Positions 26,283 to 35,697 of a stretch of DNA of 54,884 nt are shown here, piece after piece. The translations under genes were made by a program, and so were the position numbers. The notes beneath the pieces were generated by a model, which was given only the letters and a program-made list of their open reading frames with translations, had not been told where the DNA came from and searched no databases. Within the stretch, counting starts at the first letter, position 1. Each line of letters opens with the position of its first letter. This DNA comes from Chloroflexota bacterium. GTDB taxonomy: Bacteria; Chloroflexota; Dehalococcoidia; Lucifugimonadales; GCA-002723415. The DNA lies in contig PBKN01000017.1 of NCBI GenBank assembly GCA_002721445.1, positions 1 through 54,884 of the forward strand. Reading direction: 5' to 3'.

Positions 26283-26636
26283 ATGATTGATAATATTGCT
26301 GGTATTAATATATGGACTGATAATTTTAAGGAAATGTCTAATTTTTATGAAAATATTTTATCTTTAAAGGTACACTCAACAAAAGATAATTGGATATCAT
26401 TCGAATATTTAGATTTTCGATTAAATATAGGTACACATTCAATGGTTAATAAGAAAAATAATGATTCACATAGAATAATGATTAATTTATTATCCAATAA
26501 TATTGATCAAATGTACAAAACTTTATTGAATAAAGACGTTCAATTCATAAGAAAACCTGAAAAAGAAAAATGGGGAGGTTGGGTTGCAACCTTTTATGAT
26601 CCTGATAGGAATATATTACAGTTATTGCAAAAGTGA
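26283..26636 (+). CDS. VOC family (glyoxalase/bleomycin-resistance fold) protein
   Basis: The 117-residue single-domain protein has two beta-alpha-beta-beta-beta modules: INIWTDNFKEMSNFYENILSL to FEYLDFRLNIG, and HRIMINLLSNNIDQMYKTLL to WVATFYDPDRNILQLLQK. The metal-ligand spacing with a terminal Glu is not conserved (NILQLLQ in place of N.iEl.e), so it may be non-catalytic or use different ligands. An AAGGA site precedes ATG 26283. It is in the same direction as thrC and the SelW-like gene and overlaps the convergent Yip1 gene by 15 bases. Confidence 0.85.
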   Translation: MIDNIAGINIWTDNFKEMSNFYENILSLKVHSTKDNWISFEYLDFRLNIGTHSMVNKKNNDSHRIMINLLSNNIDQMYKTLLNKDVQFIRKPEKEKWGGWVATFYDPDRNILQLLQK

Positions 26637-27134
26637 TATTACTAATGATGCAATAATCGCATAAGGTAAAAATCCTAACAATACAACAAATACAGCTCTC
26701 CAAGTAGATGTATAATCTAAAGCCTGTCTTATAGCAATAATCATAGTAATCAAATTCCATACTCCTACAATAAATAAAACTATAGTAGTTAATATTGGTA
26801 TTAGTGCAAAAATTGAGAATAATTTAGGAGCTTGAGCATAACCAGTAGTTCTTGCTAATTCTCCCCAATTTGAACTTGTTTCCTGAGTAGGTAAAAGTTT
26901 TGTACCTACAAACATTGTAACTAATGCCCATAGTCCCCATAGAAATATACCTATAATAATTGCAGATATAAAATTTGGTAAAGAAAAACCTGTATCAGGT
27001 TTAAGTATTATTGCAGTAACTATAGATGATAAAACAACAATACTAAAAGATTGTATAGTTGCATTCTTATCAGCTTCAATTTCTTCATAGGTATTAACGT
27101 TTAGTGTCAATACTCCGATTATTCTATTAATCAT
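26622..27134 (-). CDS. Yip1-domain membrane protein
   Basis: The 170-residue protein has about four to five membrane spans: SFSIVVLSSIVTAIIL, FISAIIIGIFLWGLWALVTMFVG, LFSIFALIPILTTIVLFIVGVWNLITMIIAIR and AVFVVLLGFLPYAIIASLVISLL. The motif GELARTTGYAQAPKLF between spans is characteristic of bacterial Yip1-family proteins. Function is not established. An AAAGGA site precedes ATG 27134. It lies 13 bases downstream of the ThDP-enzyme gene on the same strand. Confidence 0.85.
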   Translation of the reverse strand: MINRIIGVLTLNVNTYEEIEADKNATIQSFSIVVLSSIVTAIILKPDTGFSLPNFISAIIIGIFLWGLWALVTMFVGTKLLPTQETSSNWGELARTTGYAQAPKLFSIFALIPILTTIVLFIVGVWNLITMIIAIRQALDYTSTWRAVFVVLLGFLPYAIIASLVISLLQ

Positions 27135-27147
27135 ATTTATCCTTTAT

Positions 27148-28815
27148 TCATAATGAACCATCTATTACTATATCAATTAATGATGGTTTTTGTGATTTAA
27201 TTGCTCTTTTTATAGCTGGTCCAATATCATTTGGATATAAAACTCTTTCTGAATTTAATCCCATACATTTAGCAATACCTGCCATATCAAACGGAATTCC
27301 AAAATCAGAATACAATAATTTTTCACCTGCAGGTTCATCTACATTTAATATTTCTTTTTGATATATACCAAAATTTACTTTTAATACTCTGTACATACCA
27401 TTATTACAAATAATAAAAATTGAAGGTATATTATCATTGGCAGCAGTCCATAAACCTTGTATTGTCATCATAGCACTCCCATCACCAATAATTCCAAATA
27501 CAGGTCTATCAGGGTAAGCGACTTTAGCACCTAAAGTTGCTCCAATTCCTCCTCCAATTGATTGCCCTCTAACACCTAATAAATCTCCAGGTTTATTTGC
27601 ATTAATATAATGCCTCAAAACAGTTCTATTACTTACTGAGTCATCGATTACAATTGAATTATCAGGAATACTATTTGAAATTTCATACATCATTCTTGCT
27701 GGTATTATTGGTTCGTTATCCCAATTTGTTACAAATGAAGATTCAAACTCATTATTATTTTTAATAACATTTGCTCTAGTATTATTTTGTATTTCAGAAA
27801 ATAATGAAATTTGATTATTTTTAATACTTTTATCTAATATTTTAAGAAGCTCTAAAAGAGCATGTTTACAATTAGATACAATACCTATATCTGTTGGTTC
27901 TGATTTTCCAACTTTACCTGGTACAGAATCGATATGTATAAGCTTAGTAGAAGAATCTAAAATAACGTCTCCCCAATAAAATAATTCTTCAAATGTATCC
28001 ATACCTATTGTAATTACTAAATCGAAATCTTTTATAATTTCACGCGAACTTTTACTTCTAAGAGAATGTATTCCAAAATATTGAGGATGGTTAGTAGGGA
28101 AAGAGACTTCAGCACCTCTTGATTGATATACGGGAGATCCTAGTATCTCAGCTAACTGAACTACTTCATTAACAGCATCATCATCAGCAACTCTATCTCC
28201 TGTAAGTATTAGAATAGATTTTGATTGGAGAATTAAATCTGAAGCATTAATTAAAGCAATTGGGTCAGGGTAATAATTAGAGTATATATTTGCTGAAGGT
28301 ATTATATTCATTTCAGCTTCTTCTTCAAGGCAATTAGAAGTAAAACCAACATAAACTGGTCCTTTTGGATGACTGTTAGCTTCATTAAAAGCTCTTCTTA
28401 TTGCGCTAGGAATTTGTTCTGGATGAGTTAATTCAACTGCCCATTTTGTTACAGGTCTTACTAATTCCGCTAAATCAGTTTTATTTTCTGTTATTTTTCT
28501 TACATCATAATTTGCTGATGTAACAACCATTGGGGTACCAGTATTATATGCATCTAACATAAGAGCAATTCCATTTGCTAGGCCACTATCTACATGTAGG
28601 CTAACAAAGGATGCCTTACCAGTTAATCTAGCATATGATTCTGCCATACCTATAGCAACACTTTCTTGTAATGTTAAAAAATATTTTAATTCTGGATAAT
28701 CTCCTAACATATCAATTATTGGACCTTCACTAGTTCCAGGATTACCAAAAATATGTTTAACCCCTTCAGACTTAAGCATTTCTAGTAGAGCTTTTTTACC
28801 ACTCATTTTTTCCAT
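27148..28815 (-). CDS. Thiamine diphosphate-dependent enzyme (acetolactate synthase/benzoylformate decarboxylase-like)
   Basis: The 555-residue three-domain ThDP enzyme has the N-terminal Pyr domain with HIFGNPGTSEGPIIDML and the catalytic Glu in LQESVAIGMAESYAR. A central Rossmann-like domain follows, then the C-terminal PP domain with the ThDP/Mg motif GDGSAMMTIQGLWTA...NN. The NPGTSE motif is closer to benzoylformate decarboxylase (MdlC) than to IlvB. No small regulatory subunit gene is nearby, which argues against acetolactate synthase. The substrate is probably a 2-oxo acid. An AGGAG site precedes ATG 28815. Confidence 0.9.
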   Translation of the reverse strand: MEKMSGKKALLEMLKSEGVKHIFGNPGTSEGPIIDMLGDYPELKYFLTLQESVAIGMAESYARLTGKASFVSLHVDSGLANGIALMLDAYNTGTPMVVTSANYDVRKITENKTDLAELVRPVTKWAVELTHPEQIPSAIRRAFNEANSHPKGPVYVGFTSNCLEEEAEMNIIPSANIYSNYYPDPIALINASDLILQSKSILILTGDRVADDDAVNEVVQLAEILGSPVYQSRGAEVSFPTNHPQYFGIHSLRSKSSREIIKDFDLVITIGMDTFEELFYWGDVILDSSTKLIHIDSVPGKVGKSEPTDIGIVSNCKHALLELLKILDKSIKNNQISLFSEIQNNTRANVIKNNNEFESSFVTNWDNEPIIPARMMYEISNSIPDNSIVIDDSVSNRTVLRHYINANKPGDLLGVRGQSIGGGIGATLGAKVAYPDRPVFGIIGDGSAMMTIQGLWTAANDNIPSIFIICNNGMYRVLKVNFGIYQKEILNVDEPAGEKLLYSDFGIPFDMAGIAKCMGLNSERVLYPNDIGPAIKRAIKSQKPSLIDIVIDGSL

Positions 28816-28989
28816 ATTGCTATTCTCCTAAAATATATTTATATTATAAATTAACATATATGGGTATTGATTTTATATATATTTATAGTATATATGATGA
28901 AATATATAAATTTAATTATTAATACGTAATATGAATCAGTACAAATTTATTATAAAGAAATATATAAAATACATTAAGGAGAACTAATA

Positions 28990-30195
28990 ATGATAACTAA
29001 CAAAGCTAAGGAATTACATTTTTCATCATTGGTTTTTGACACCCATTCAGATAGCTTGGGCAGAACAGTAGATAATGAAGAAGACTTAGGTACTAATACT
29101 TTAAATGGGCATATGGATTTACCTCGAATGAAATTAGGTAATCAAAATGCTCAATTCTTTGCTGCATTTGTTGATTCTGAAAGATTCAAAGTAGAAGAAG
29201 CAGTAAATAGAGCAAATCAATACTTTGATGCATTTGATAATTTATGTATTAATTATCCTGAAACATTAGTTAAAGCTAAAACAGCATCTGATGTAATAAG
29301 AATTAGAAAAGAAGGCAAAATAGCTGGTATTTTATGTGTTGAAGGAGGGCATGCAATTGTTGATAGTTTAGATGTCCTAAAAATGTTTCACTCTAGGGGA
29401 GTCAGGTATATGACATTAACTCATAATATGAGCAATAATTGGGCAGATGGAATTCAAGATGAAGCAGGTAGCGAAGCAATAATCGATTGGGATAAAAGTA
29501 AAATTATTCATGAAGAAAATGGATGGTTAAAATATGATACTAAACATAATGGCTTAACTGAATTTGGTAAAAAAGTTATTAAAGAAATGAATAGTATTGG
29601 TATGATAGTGGACATATCACATGTTGCCAGAAAAACTTTTTGGGATGTAATAGAAACTACAAAAAAACCAGTTATGGCTTCTCATTCTTCTGCATATTCA
29701 ATAGCAAAAAACCCAAGAAACATTGATGATGATCAATTGAAAGCTGTAGCAAAAAACAATGGTGTTGTTTGTGTTAATTACGAAGTAACATTTGTATCTG
29801 ATAAATGTAACCAGGAAACAAGAAAAATAGACACATGGAAACAAAGTGAGATAAAAAAATTAGAATCTAAATATAAAATTAATTCTGAACTTTATAATGA
29901 ATATATAAAAAAAATAAATATTGAACATAATAAAATCTCTCTACCACTATTAAAGCAACCTATATATACAGAAATAGTTGATCATATAGATCACATGGTT
30001 GATGTTGCAGGAATAGATCATGTGGGATTAGGTTCAGACTTCGATGGATCTAGAACCCCTACAGGTATGGAAGATTGTTCCAAAATACCTTTAATAACAC
30101 AAGAACTTATAAATAGAAATTATACAAATGATGAAATAAAAAAAATCTTGGGACTTAATGTACTTAGGGTATTAAGTGATGTAGTTGGTTCATAA
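28990..30195 (+). CDS. Membrane dipeptidase (peptidase M19 family)
   Basis: The 401-residue TIM-barrel zinc dipeptidase has the ligand motifs FDTHSD (17-21), CVEGGHAI (Glu), VDISHVARKTFWDV (His) and MASHSSAYSI (His), followed by GLGSDFDG. Family members hydrolyse dipeptides, including those with D-residues and some lactams. There is no signal peptide, so unlike the mammalian renal enzyme it is presumably cytoplasmic. An insertion (about 275-315, Lys/Glu/Ile-rich) lies before the last barrel strands. AAGGAG precedes the start. It is divergent from the ThDP-enzyme gene across 174 bp of very AT-rich DNA. Confidence 0.94.
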   Translation: MITNKAKELHFSSLVFDTHSDSLGRTVDNEEDLGTNTLNGHMDLPRMKLGNQNAQFFAAFVDSERFKVEEAVNRANQYFDAFDNLCINYPETLVKAKTASDVIRIRKEGKIAGILCVEGGHAIVDSLDVLKMFHSRGVRYMTLTHNMSNNWADGIQDEAGSEAIIDWDKSKIIHEENGWLKYDTKHNGLTEFGKKVIKEMNSIGMIVDISHVARKTFWDVIETTKKPVMASHSSAYSIAKNPRNIDDDQLKAVAKNNGVVCVNYEVTFVSDKCNQETRKIDTWKQSEIKKLESKYKINSELYNEYIKKINIEHNKISLPLLKQPIYTEIVDHIDHMVDVAGIDHVGLGSDFDGSRTPTGMEDCSKIPLITQELINRNYTNDEIKKILGLNVLRVLSDVVGS

Positions 30196-30263
30196 ATTTT
30201 TATATATAAATCTTTATATAATGCTGTTACAATAAAAATATATATATTTTAATGAGGTATAAT

Positions 30264-30455
30264 ATGCCAAAAAAAAGATTAAATATTGAATTTGAAATAG
30301 ATAGTACGCACTTAGAATTAATTGAAGATATAGCAAAAGAATATAAAATATCAAGTAATTCAAAAGCAATAAGAATTCTTTTAGATTATGTTGCTAAAGA
30401 TGCAGATTCATTTCAAATATTCTCTAAAGAAAATATGCGCTGCCGTTTCTGCTAA
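30264..30455 (+). CDS. Small ribbon-helix-helix-like protein with a C-terminal CxxC
   Basis: The 63-residue protein starts at ATG 30264, preceded by GAGG at 30254-30257; the in-frame ATG at 30252 has no site. It shows a short strand (RLNIEFEID), helix (THLELIEDIAKEYK) and helix (SNSKAIRILLDYVAKDA), the order of a ribbon-helix-helix DNA-binding monomer. It ends MRCRFC. The tdh gene begins nine bases later, so the two are co-transcribed and the small protein may regulate it. Function is inferred from secondary structure only. Confidence 0.6.
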   Translation: MPKKRLNIEFEIDSTHLELIEDIAKEYKISSNSKAIRILLDYVAKDADSFQIFSKENMRCRFC

Positions 30456-30464
30456 AGGTTTTTA

Positions 30465-31424
30465 ATGAAAAAGATTTTAGTTATTGGAGCTGGAGGACAA
30501 ATAGGATCTGATCTTATACCAATTTTACGTAAAAAATATGGTAATGATAATGTGATATCAGCAGGATATGAAAATGACTTGCCCTCTTATATTAAAGATA
30601 ATGGTCCACATACATATATTGATGTAAGGAATAAAAAGCAAATTGAACAAGTTATATGTCAATATAATATAAATACTATATTTAATTTAGCTTCTATATT
30701 ATCTGCTCTTGCTGAAAAAAAACTACTTTTATCATATGAGGTTAATTTTACAGGTCTTATTAATGTACTAGAAGCTTCAAAAGAAAATAATGTAAAGCAA
30801 GTTATTTTAGTAAGTTCTATTGCTGCATTTGGGTCATATACTCCAAATGAATTAACACCTAATGATACTATTCAAAATCCAAATACAATCTATGGAATAT
30901 CAAAAGTTTTTACTGAACTTTTAGGAAATTATTATGCAGAAAAAAAAGGATTAGATGTAAGAGGTATTAGATTACCTGGTGTAATCAGTTGGAAAAGAGA
31001 GCCAACTGCTGGAACAACAGATTATGCTGTTGATATATTTTATAAAGCAATATTAGAAAAGGAATATACATGTTTTCTAAATGAAAACACTAGGTTGCCA
31101 ATGATTTATATGCCTGATGCTATAAATGCTCTTATTAATTTACTTAATGCAGATATATCATATTTGAAACATAAAGTTGACTTTAATATAAATTCTATGA
31201 GTTTTACACCAAAAGAAATTGCAAATCTTATTAAACAACGTATACCTGAATTTAATATATATTATGAAATAGATCCTTTAAGACAATCTATTGCAGATTC
31301 ATGGCCAAATAGTTTAGATGATACCGTTGCAAGAAAAGAATGGAATTGGAACCCAAAATATAATATTAATGATATGATTGACGATATGCTATTTAATTTA
31401 AATATAAAACTAAATAAAAAGTAA
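30465..31424 (+). CDS. tdh: L-threonine 3-dehydrogenase, SDR (epimerase-like) type
   Basis: The 319-residue extended SDR has GAGGQIGSDLIPIL (the Gly-x-x-Gly-Gln-Ile-Gly form typical of this subgroup), LASILSALAEK, VSSIAAFG, YGISK (catalytic Tyr and Lys) and RLPGVISWKREPTAGTTDYAVDIFY. The last segment is diagnostic of the UDP-galactose-epimerase-like threonine dehydrogenases. The reaction is threonine plus NAD+ to 2-amino-3-oxobutyrate, which kbl (47311 in this window) converts to glycine and acetyl-CoA. AAAGG precedes the start. Usually tdh and kbl are adjacent; here they are about 16 kb apart. Confidence 0.88.
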   Translation: MKKILVIGAGGQIGSDLIPILRKKYGNDNVISAGYENDLPSYIKDNGPHTYIDVRNKKQIEQVICQYNINTIFNLASILSALAEKKLLLSYEVNFTGLINVLEASKENNVKQVILVSSIAAFGSYTPNELTPNDTIQNPNTIYGISKVFTELLGNYYAEKKGLDVRGIRLPGVISWKREPTAGTTDYAVDIFYKAILEKEYTCFLNENTRLPMIYMPDAINALINLLNADISYLKHKVDFNINSMSFTPKEIANLIKQRIPEFNIYYEIDPLRQSIADSWPNSLDDTVARKEWNWNPKYNINDMIDDMLFNLNIKLNKK

Positions 31425-31449
31425 TATTCTTTAATAAATTAGTGATTAT

Positions 31450-33918
31450 ATGTTCAAAATCTTTAAAAATATTTTTATTATAAGTTTAACATTTATTTTA
31501 TTAATTCTAATATCATGTACAGATGATAATGATTCAGATATAGATTTTGGATTAGTACCTACTATAGAATCAGTAATTACTAAAAGAGAAAATAATATAG
31601 AAGCAACAATAGAAGCTAGAGCTAAATTGCTTTCAGATGCTACAGCATACGCTAAATTATTATCATTACCTCCAACTCCTATCCCTACAGTTATACCTAC
31701 ATCAACACCATTTCCTACGCCTACAGTTACTCCAACACCTATACCAACAGTAGCTCCTACTACTATTCCTACAGCTATACCTACTCCAATAAAAATTAAT
31801 AATCCTGAAAATAATCAACCATCGTATAGTGATATAGCAAAAACATTGAGACCTTCAGTTGTTAAAATTGAAGGAAAAGAATCAGTAGGAACTGGTTTTT
31901 TAATTTCACAAAATGGATTAATTGTTACTAATGCACATGTTGTAGGTGATGAATTAGAATTATTGGTTACTCTATTCGATACGAATAAAAGAAAAGCTAT
32001 AGTATTAGGTAAAGATATTAATGAAGATATAGCATTATTGGCTATCGAAGGATATAAACTAAAACCAATTAGTTTTGGGAATCTTGAAAGACCCGCAGTA
32101 GGTGAGGAAGTATTAGCTATGGGATATGCATTAGATTTGCCTGGAAATGCTACTTTTACTAAAGGTATGGTTTCCGCATATAGGCCTAATCTTTTTGGCA
32201 ATTTAACTGCATTGCAAACTGATACAGCTATCAATCCAGGTAATAGTGGAGGTCCTTTAGTAGACCTTTATGGAAATGTTATAGGAATAAATACTGCTGT
32301 AGCTAAATCAGCAGAAGGAATAAATTTTGCAATTTCTATGGATGAAGCTATTAATTCTATTAATAGACTTAAAAATGGTAATGCTAAAAATAGTAAAGAA
32401 TTTGTTAATAGTAAATATCCATATCAAATAAATTTGTTAGATAATTGGAATGCATATGAAATAAGACCTGATTTTGTAATGCTATATGATGAAGAATCAA
32501 GTACTAGAATTTATATTTTAGTTCAGAAAATTGACTCCAATACAACAACAAAACAATATGCTGATAAAAGAATATCAATATCATCAAATCAAAATTTTGA
32601 GAACTATGAAAGAATATCAATATCAGAGGTTAAACTCGATGATCTTGACGCATGGGAAATCACTGAGATATGGAAAAGACCTGAGAATGATTTTACTCAT
32701 AAAGGAGTAGAATATTTCTTAACGAATTCAGGTTTAGGTTATTCAATATATACAGAGGCTGAAATATCATCCTGGCATGATTCTAAGAATAAAGTTAATA
32801 ATATATTAAAAACTTTTACTATAGATAAATCTGTAGTAAATACTGAAAGAATATCAGATGTCACAGCAACTCCTGAACCATTATTTGTAAATTCTAATTA
32901 TAATTTTGGACCTAAAGATATAATTGTAGAACATGATACAAAGGATGGTTTTATACCTTTTAAAGCAACTAATACAAATTTTTTAAACAGTGTAATTGAG
33001 TCAACAATTATTCCTCCTCACTATGATAAAAACAGAAAATGGAGTTCAGGATTTTTAATTAGACGTAAAAATAGTTCTCAATTACATTCCATAGGAATAA
33101 CAAGTGATGGGTATTGGTTCCATTATGCTAGAAATAAAAATTTAAATCCAGAAGATATAATAGCAACTGAATACACATCAGCTATTAAAATAGGATCAGA
33201 TGATAAAAATATATTACGCATAATATATATAGATGATAAAGGATGGTTATTTATTAACGAAGAATATATTACAAAATTAGATTTATCTTTATGGACAGGT
33301 TATGGAGATATTCAACCTATTGGTTCCTGGTTTACAGGAGATGAATACGATGGGGAACAAACTAAATTTAATAATTTAAATATTAAGTCCTTAGAATCAG
33401 CATACAAAAAAGAAAATGGGATAATAGAAGAATTGGGTAATGGTATGATAGATACATTTAATAGTGATGTATCTGTTACTGATTCTATAATCAATGCAAC
33501 TTTTTATTTTAATGATTTAAATATTACACAATGGAGTCCTGGAATATTTATAAGAAATAACCAAGTATCTGGAACTCACTGTATTGTGATTTCTGGTAAT
33601 GGTAACTGGAGTCATTTCATATGGACTCCAGCGACTTCATGGGAATTAATTAAATCTGATTACTCTGAAAAAATCAATATATTTGATAGTAATAAAAATA
33701 CTGTTCAAATTATGGTATTTGGTAAATCAGCTTGGTTATTTATTAATGGAGATTATATTGATAAATTAGATTTTAGTGATTTGACTGATGAAGGAAGAAT
33801 TCAAATTTTTAATAACTTTTTCTCTGAGGATGAAAATTTTAATAGTATAACTAATTTCAAAGATTTTCATATATTATCAGTTGGTGTAGATCCTAATTCT
33901 GTTAATATTAAAAAATGA
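31450..33918 (+). CDS. HtrA-like trypsin-fold serine protease lipoprotein with Thr-Pro linker and duplicated C-terminal domain
   Basis: The 822-residue protein has a signal peptide with lipobox LILISC (Cys23). A Pro/Thr repeat linker (about 74-114) follows, then a DegP-type protease domain with His163 (VTNAHVVG), Asp193 (NEDIALLAIEG) and Ser266 (INPGNSGGPLVD). No PDZ domain follows. After a middle region there are two homologous beta-rich domains (about 480-650 and 655-815). They share WSSGFLIRR / WSPGIFIRN, GYWFHY / GNWSHF and GWLFINEEYITKLDLS / AWLFINGDYIDKLDFS. These look like jelly-roll binding domains. It probably acts on the outer face of the membrane. Confidence 0.88.
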   Translation: MFKIFKNIFIISLTFILLILISCTDDNDSDIDFGLVPTIESVITKRENNIEATIEARAKLLSDATAYAKLLSLPPTPIPTVIPTSTPFPTPTVTPTPIPTVAPTTIPTAIPTPIKINNPENNQPSYSDIAKTLRPSVVKIEGKESVGTGFLISQNGLIVTNAHVVGDELELLVTLFDTNKRKAIVLGKDINEDIALLAIEGYKLKPISFGNLERPAVGEEVLAMGYALDLPGNATFTKGMVSAYRPNLFGNLTALQTDTAINPGNSGGPLVDLYGNVIGINTAVAKSAEGINFAISMDEAINSINRLKNGNAKNSKEFVNSKYPYQINLLDNWNAYEIRPDFVMLYDEESSTRIYILVQKIDSNTTTKQYADKRISISSNQNFENYERISISEVKLDDLDAWEITEIWKRPENDFTHKGVEYFLTNSGLGYSIYTEAEISSWHDSKNKVNNILKTFTIDKSVVNTERISDVTATPEPLFVNSNYNFGPKDIIVEHDTKDGFIPFKATNTNFLNSVIESTIIPPHYDKNRKWSSGFLIRRKNSSQLHSIGITSDGYWFHYARNKNLNPEDIIATEYTSAIKIGSDDKNILRIIYIDDKGWLFINEEYITKLDLSLWTGYGDIQPIGSWFTGDEYDGEQTKFNNLNIKSLESAYKKENGIIEELGNGMIDTFNSDVSVTDSIINATFYFNDLNITQWSPGIFIRNNQVSGTHCIVISGNGNWSHFIWTPATSWELIKSDYSEKINIFDSNKNTVQIMVFGKSAWLFINGDYIDKLDFSDLTDEGRIQIFNNFFSEDENFNSITNFKDFHILSVGVDPNSVNIKK

Positions 33919-33926
33919 AGGTAAGT

Positions 33927-34418
33927 ATGAAGTATTACATAATAATTATTACATTAATTATTTCTTTATTTATTATAGCTTGTAGTGGTAATTCTATTGA
34001 TTTAGAATCATCTGAATTGATTCAATTAAAAGATAATACCGGGGAAAAGCTCTTTAGATATAATAATTCTGGATGTAAAGGATATTATTGTGCATCTATT
34101 TCATTAGACTGGGAAGGGCAAATAAGTGATTTAGATTTACTCAAATTTGGTCAATGGTTATATAAAAATAGTGAAACAAAAATAAATGAAAATGAAAATA
34201 TAACTGGTAAAAAATATAGAATTAAAATATTCCACCCACCTGATTTTCAAAATTGCACTTGGGAAAATTCAAATGAATGCAATCAATATCTGATTGCTTT
34301 TTATTACAGAGATTTAAACATTCATAATCAAGGAGTGGTAAAACTTTATAATTATAATGGTGATACAAAAGAATATTCACAACCTATATTAGATTCTGAT
34401 ATTGAAAAATCTAAATAA
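33927..34418 (+). CDS. Small lipoprotein of unknown function
   Basis: Starting at ATG 33927 (GAAGG just upstream; the in-frame ATG 33915 overlaps the previous stop), this protein of about 163 residues has lipobox SLFIIAC (Cys19). The mature part has four cysteines in two pairs (GCKGYYC and NCTWENSNEC), suited to disulfides, and a motif YRIKIFHPPDF. I do not recognise a family. It follows the HtrA-like lipoprotein directly and may be a partner or inhibitor; that is only suggested by adjacency. Confidence 0.7.
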   Translation: MKYYIIIITLIISLFIIACSGNSIDLESSELIQLKDNTGEKLFRYNNSGCKGYYCASISLDWEGQISDLDLLKFGQWLYKNSETKINENENITGKKYRIKIFHPPDFQNCTWENSNECNQYLIAFYYRDLNIHNQGVVKLYNYNGDTKEYSQPILDSDIEKSK

Positions 34419-34422
34419 TAAT

Positions 34423-34427
34423 AGGAG
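34423..34427 (+). promoter_or_regulatory. Ribosome binding site fixing the PLP lyase start
   Basis: AGGAG seven bases before ATG 34435 selects the start MKEKIYKK over the in-frame codon at 34402, which lies inside the preceding lipoprotein gene. Confidence 0.7.
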
Positions 34428-34434
34428 AAATACT

Positions 34435-35697
34435 ATGAAAGAAAAAATTTACAAAAAATTCCCATTAAATGGTTTAAACAGATCTAAAATTTTGTCTGAG
34501 ATGGATAAAAGATCAACTTTAGATTTGAAATGGAAAGAAAGGCTTGCTGGGGGTGTTTCTTATCCAGCAGGAGAAGATGTACTAAACATTGCAAAAGAAG
34601 CGTATTTAAAGTTTTTTTCTGCAAATGCATTATATAAAAATATATTTTCTAGCGTCGCTCAATTTGAACAAGACCTTGTTGAAATGGCCTCTGATTTATT
34701 TAATTCTAATAAAGCTACAGGTAGTATAACTTCAGGTGGGTCTGAGAGTATATTATTAGCTATTAAATCAGCTAGAGATAGAGCTAAAGAATTACATCCA
34801 AATATTAAAGAACCCGAAATGGTAGTACCTGAATCAGCTCACCCTGCTTTTTGGAAAGGAGCACATTATTTTGGATTAAAAACTATAGCAACTCCATTGA
34901 AAAATGACGGAATGATTGATATGAAATCATATATTAATGCTGTAAATAAAAATACTGTTTTAATGGTTGGATCTGCACCTAGTTTAACATTAGGAATGAT
35001 AGATCCTATTTCTGAAATGGCATCTGTAGCCGATAAAAACAATATAAATTTTCATGTTGATGCATGTGTAGGCGGATTCTTTTTACCATTTTTAGAAAAA
35101 TCTGGAGAAAATTTAGAGAAATGGGATTTTAGAATACCTGGCGTTACAACTATTTCAGCTGATTTACATAAATTTGGTTATACAGCAAAAGGCGCATCTT
35201 TAATAATGTCTAGAGATGAAGATATTTTTAAACATCAAATATTTGAATGGGGCCCTCCTCATAGATCAAAAGAATATTACGTTACGCCTAACATGGCAGG
35301 AACAAGGCCTGGAGGTGGAATAGCTTCAGCATGGGCTGTTGTTAATTATTTAGGTATTGAAGGATATATTAAATTAGTTACTGATACTATGAATTATATA
35401 AGAAGATTTCAGAATGGTATTAATTCTATAAATGGATTAAAAGTATTAGGAAAACCAGTTATGTCAGTTTTTGCATATTCTTCTGACGAATTAAATATTT
35501 ATTCTATTGCATCTGGATTAGAAGATAGAGGATGGTTAGTTGGTAAAGATTCATTTCCCTTTAAAGCAATAAGATTTATGCAATCACCTGGTCATGCTCC
35601 ATATATAGATGATTATTTACGCGATTTAGAACATGTATCTAGATTAGTAAAAGAAGGTAAAATTTCTGATAAAGTAGAAACTGCTAATTATAATTAA
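34435..35697 (+). CDS. PLP-dependent group II decarboxylase family lyase (sphingosine-1-phosphate lyase-like)
   Basis: The protein of about 420 residues has the fold-type I PLP pattern: TGSITSGGSESILLAIKSAR, HVDACVGGF (Asp209 for the pyridine nitrogen) and SADLHKFGYTAKGAS with the Schiff-base Lys246. A conserved TPNMAGTRPGGGIASAWA also occurs, matching the GSRPG segment of sphingosine-1-phosphate lyases. Bacterial relatives cleave phosphorylated sphingoid bases or decarboxylate amino acids. No sphingolipid synthesis gene is evident here unless the 2-amino-3-ketobutyrate ligase-like gene at 47311 plays that part, which I doubt. It overlaps the convergent UMF1 gene by 14 bases. Confidence 0.87.
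   Translation: MKEKIYKKFPLNGLNRSKILSEMDKRSTLDLKWKERLAGGVSYPAGEDVLNIAKEAYLKFFSANALYKNIFSSVAQFEQDLVEMASDLFNSNKATGSITSGGSESILLAIKSARDRAKELHPNIKEPEMVVPESAHPAFWKGAHYFGLKTIATPLKNDGMIDMKSYINAVNKNTVLMVGSAPSLTLGMIDPISEMASVADKNNINFHVDACVGGFFLPFLEKSGENLEKWDFRIPGVTTISADLHKFGYTAKGASLIMSRDEDIFKHQIFEWGPPHRSKEYYVTPNMAGTRPGGGIASAWAVVNYLGIEGYIKLVTDTMNYIRRFQNGINSINGLKVLGKPVMSVFAYSSDELNIYSIASGLEDRGWLVGKDSFPFKAIRFMQSPGHAPYIDDYLRDLEHVSRLVKEGKISDKVETANYN

Noticed and set aside
31815-32234. Open frame of 139 codons on the minus strand opposite the HtrA-like protease
   Set aside because: It is antisense to the conserved protease domain with its catalytic triad. The product shows no motif and reflects the codon bias of the real gene.
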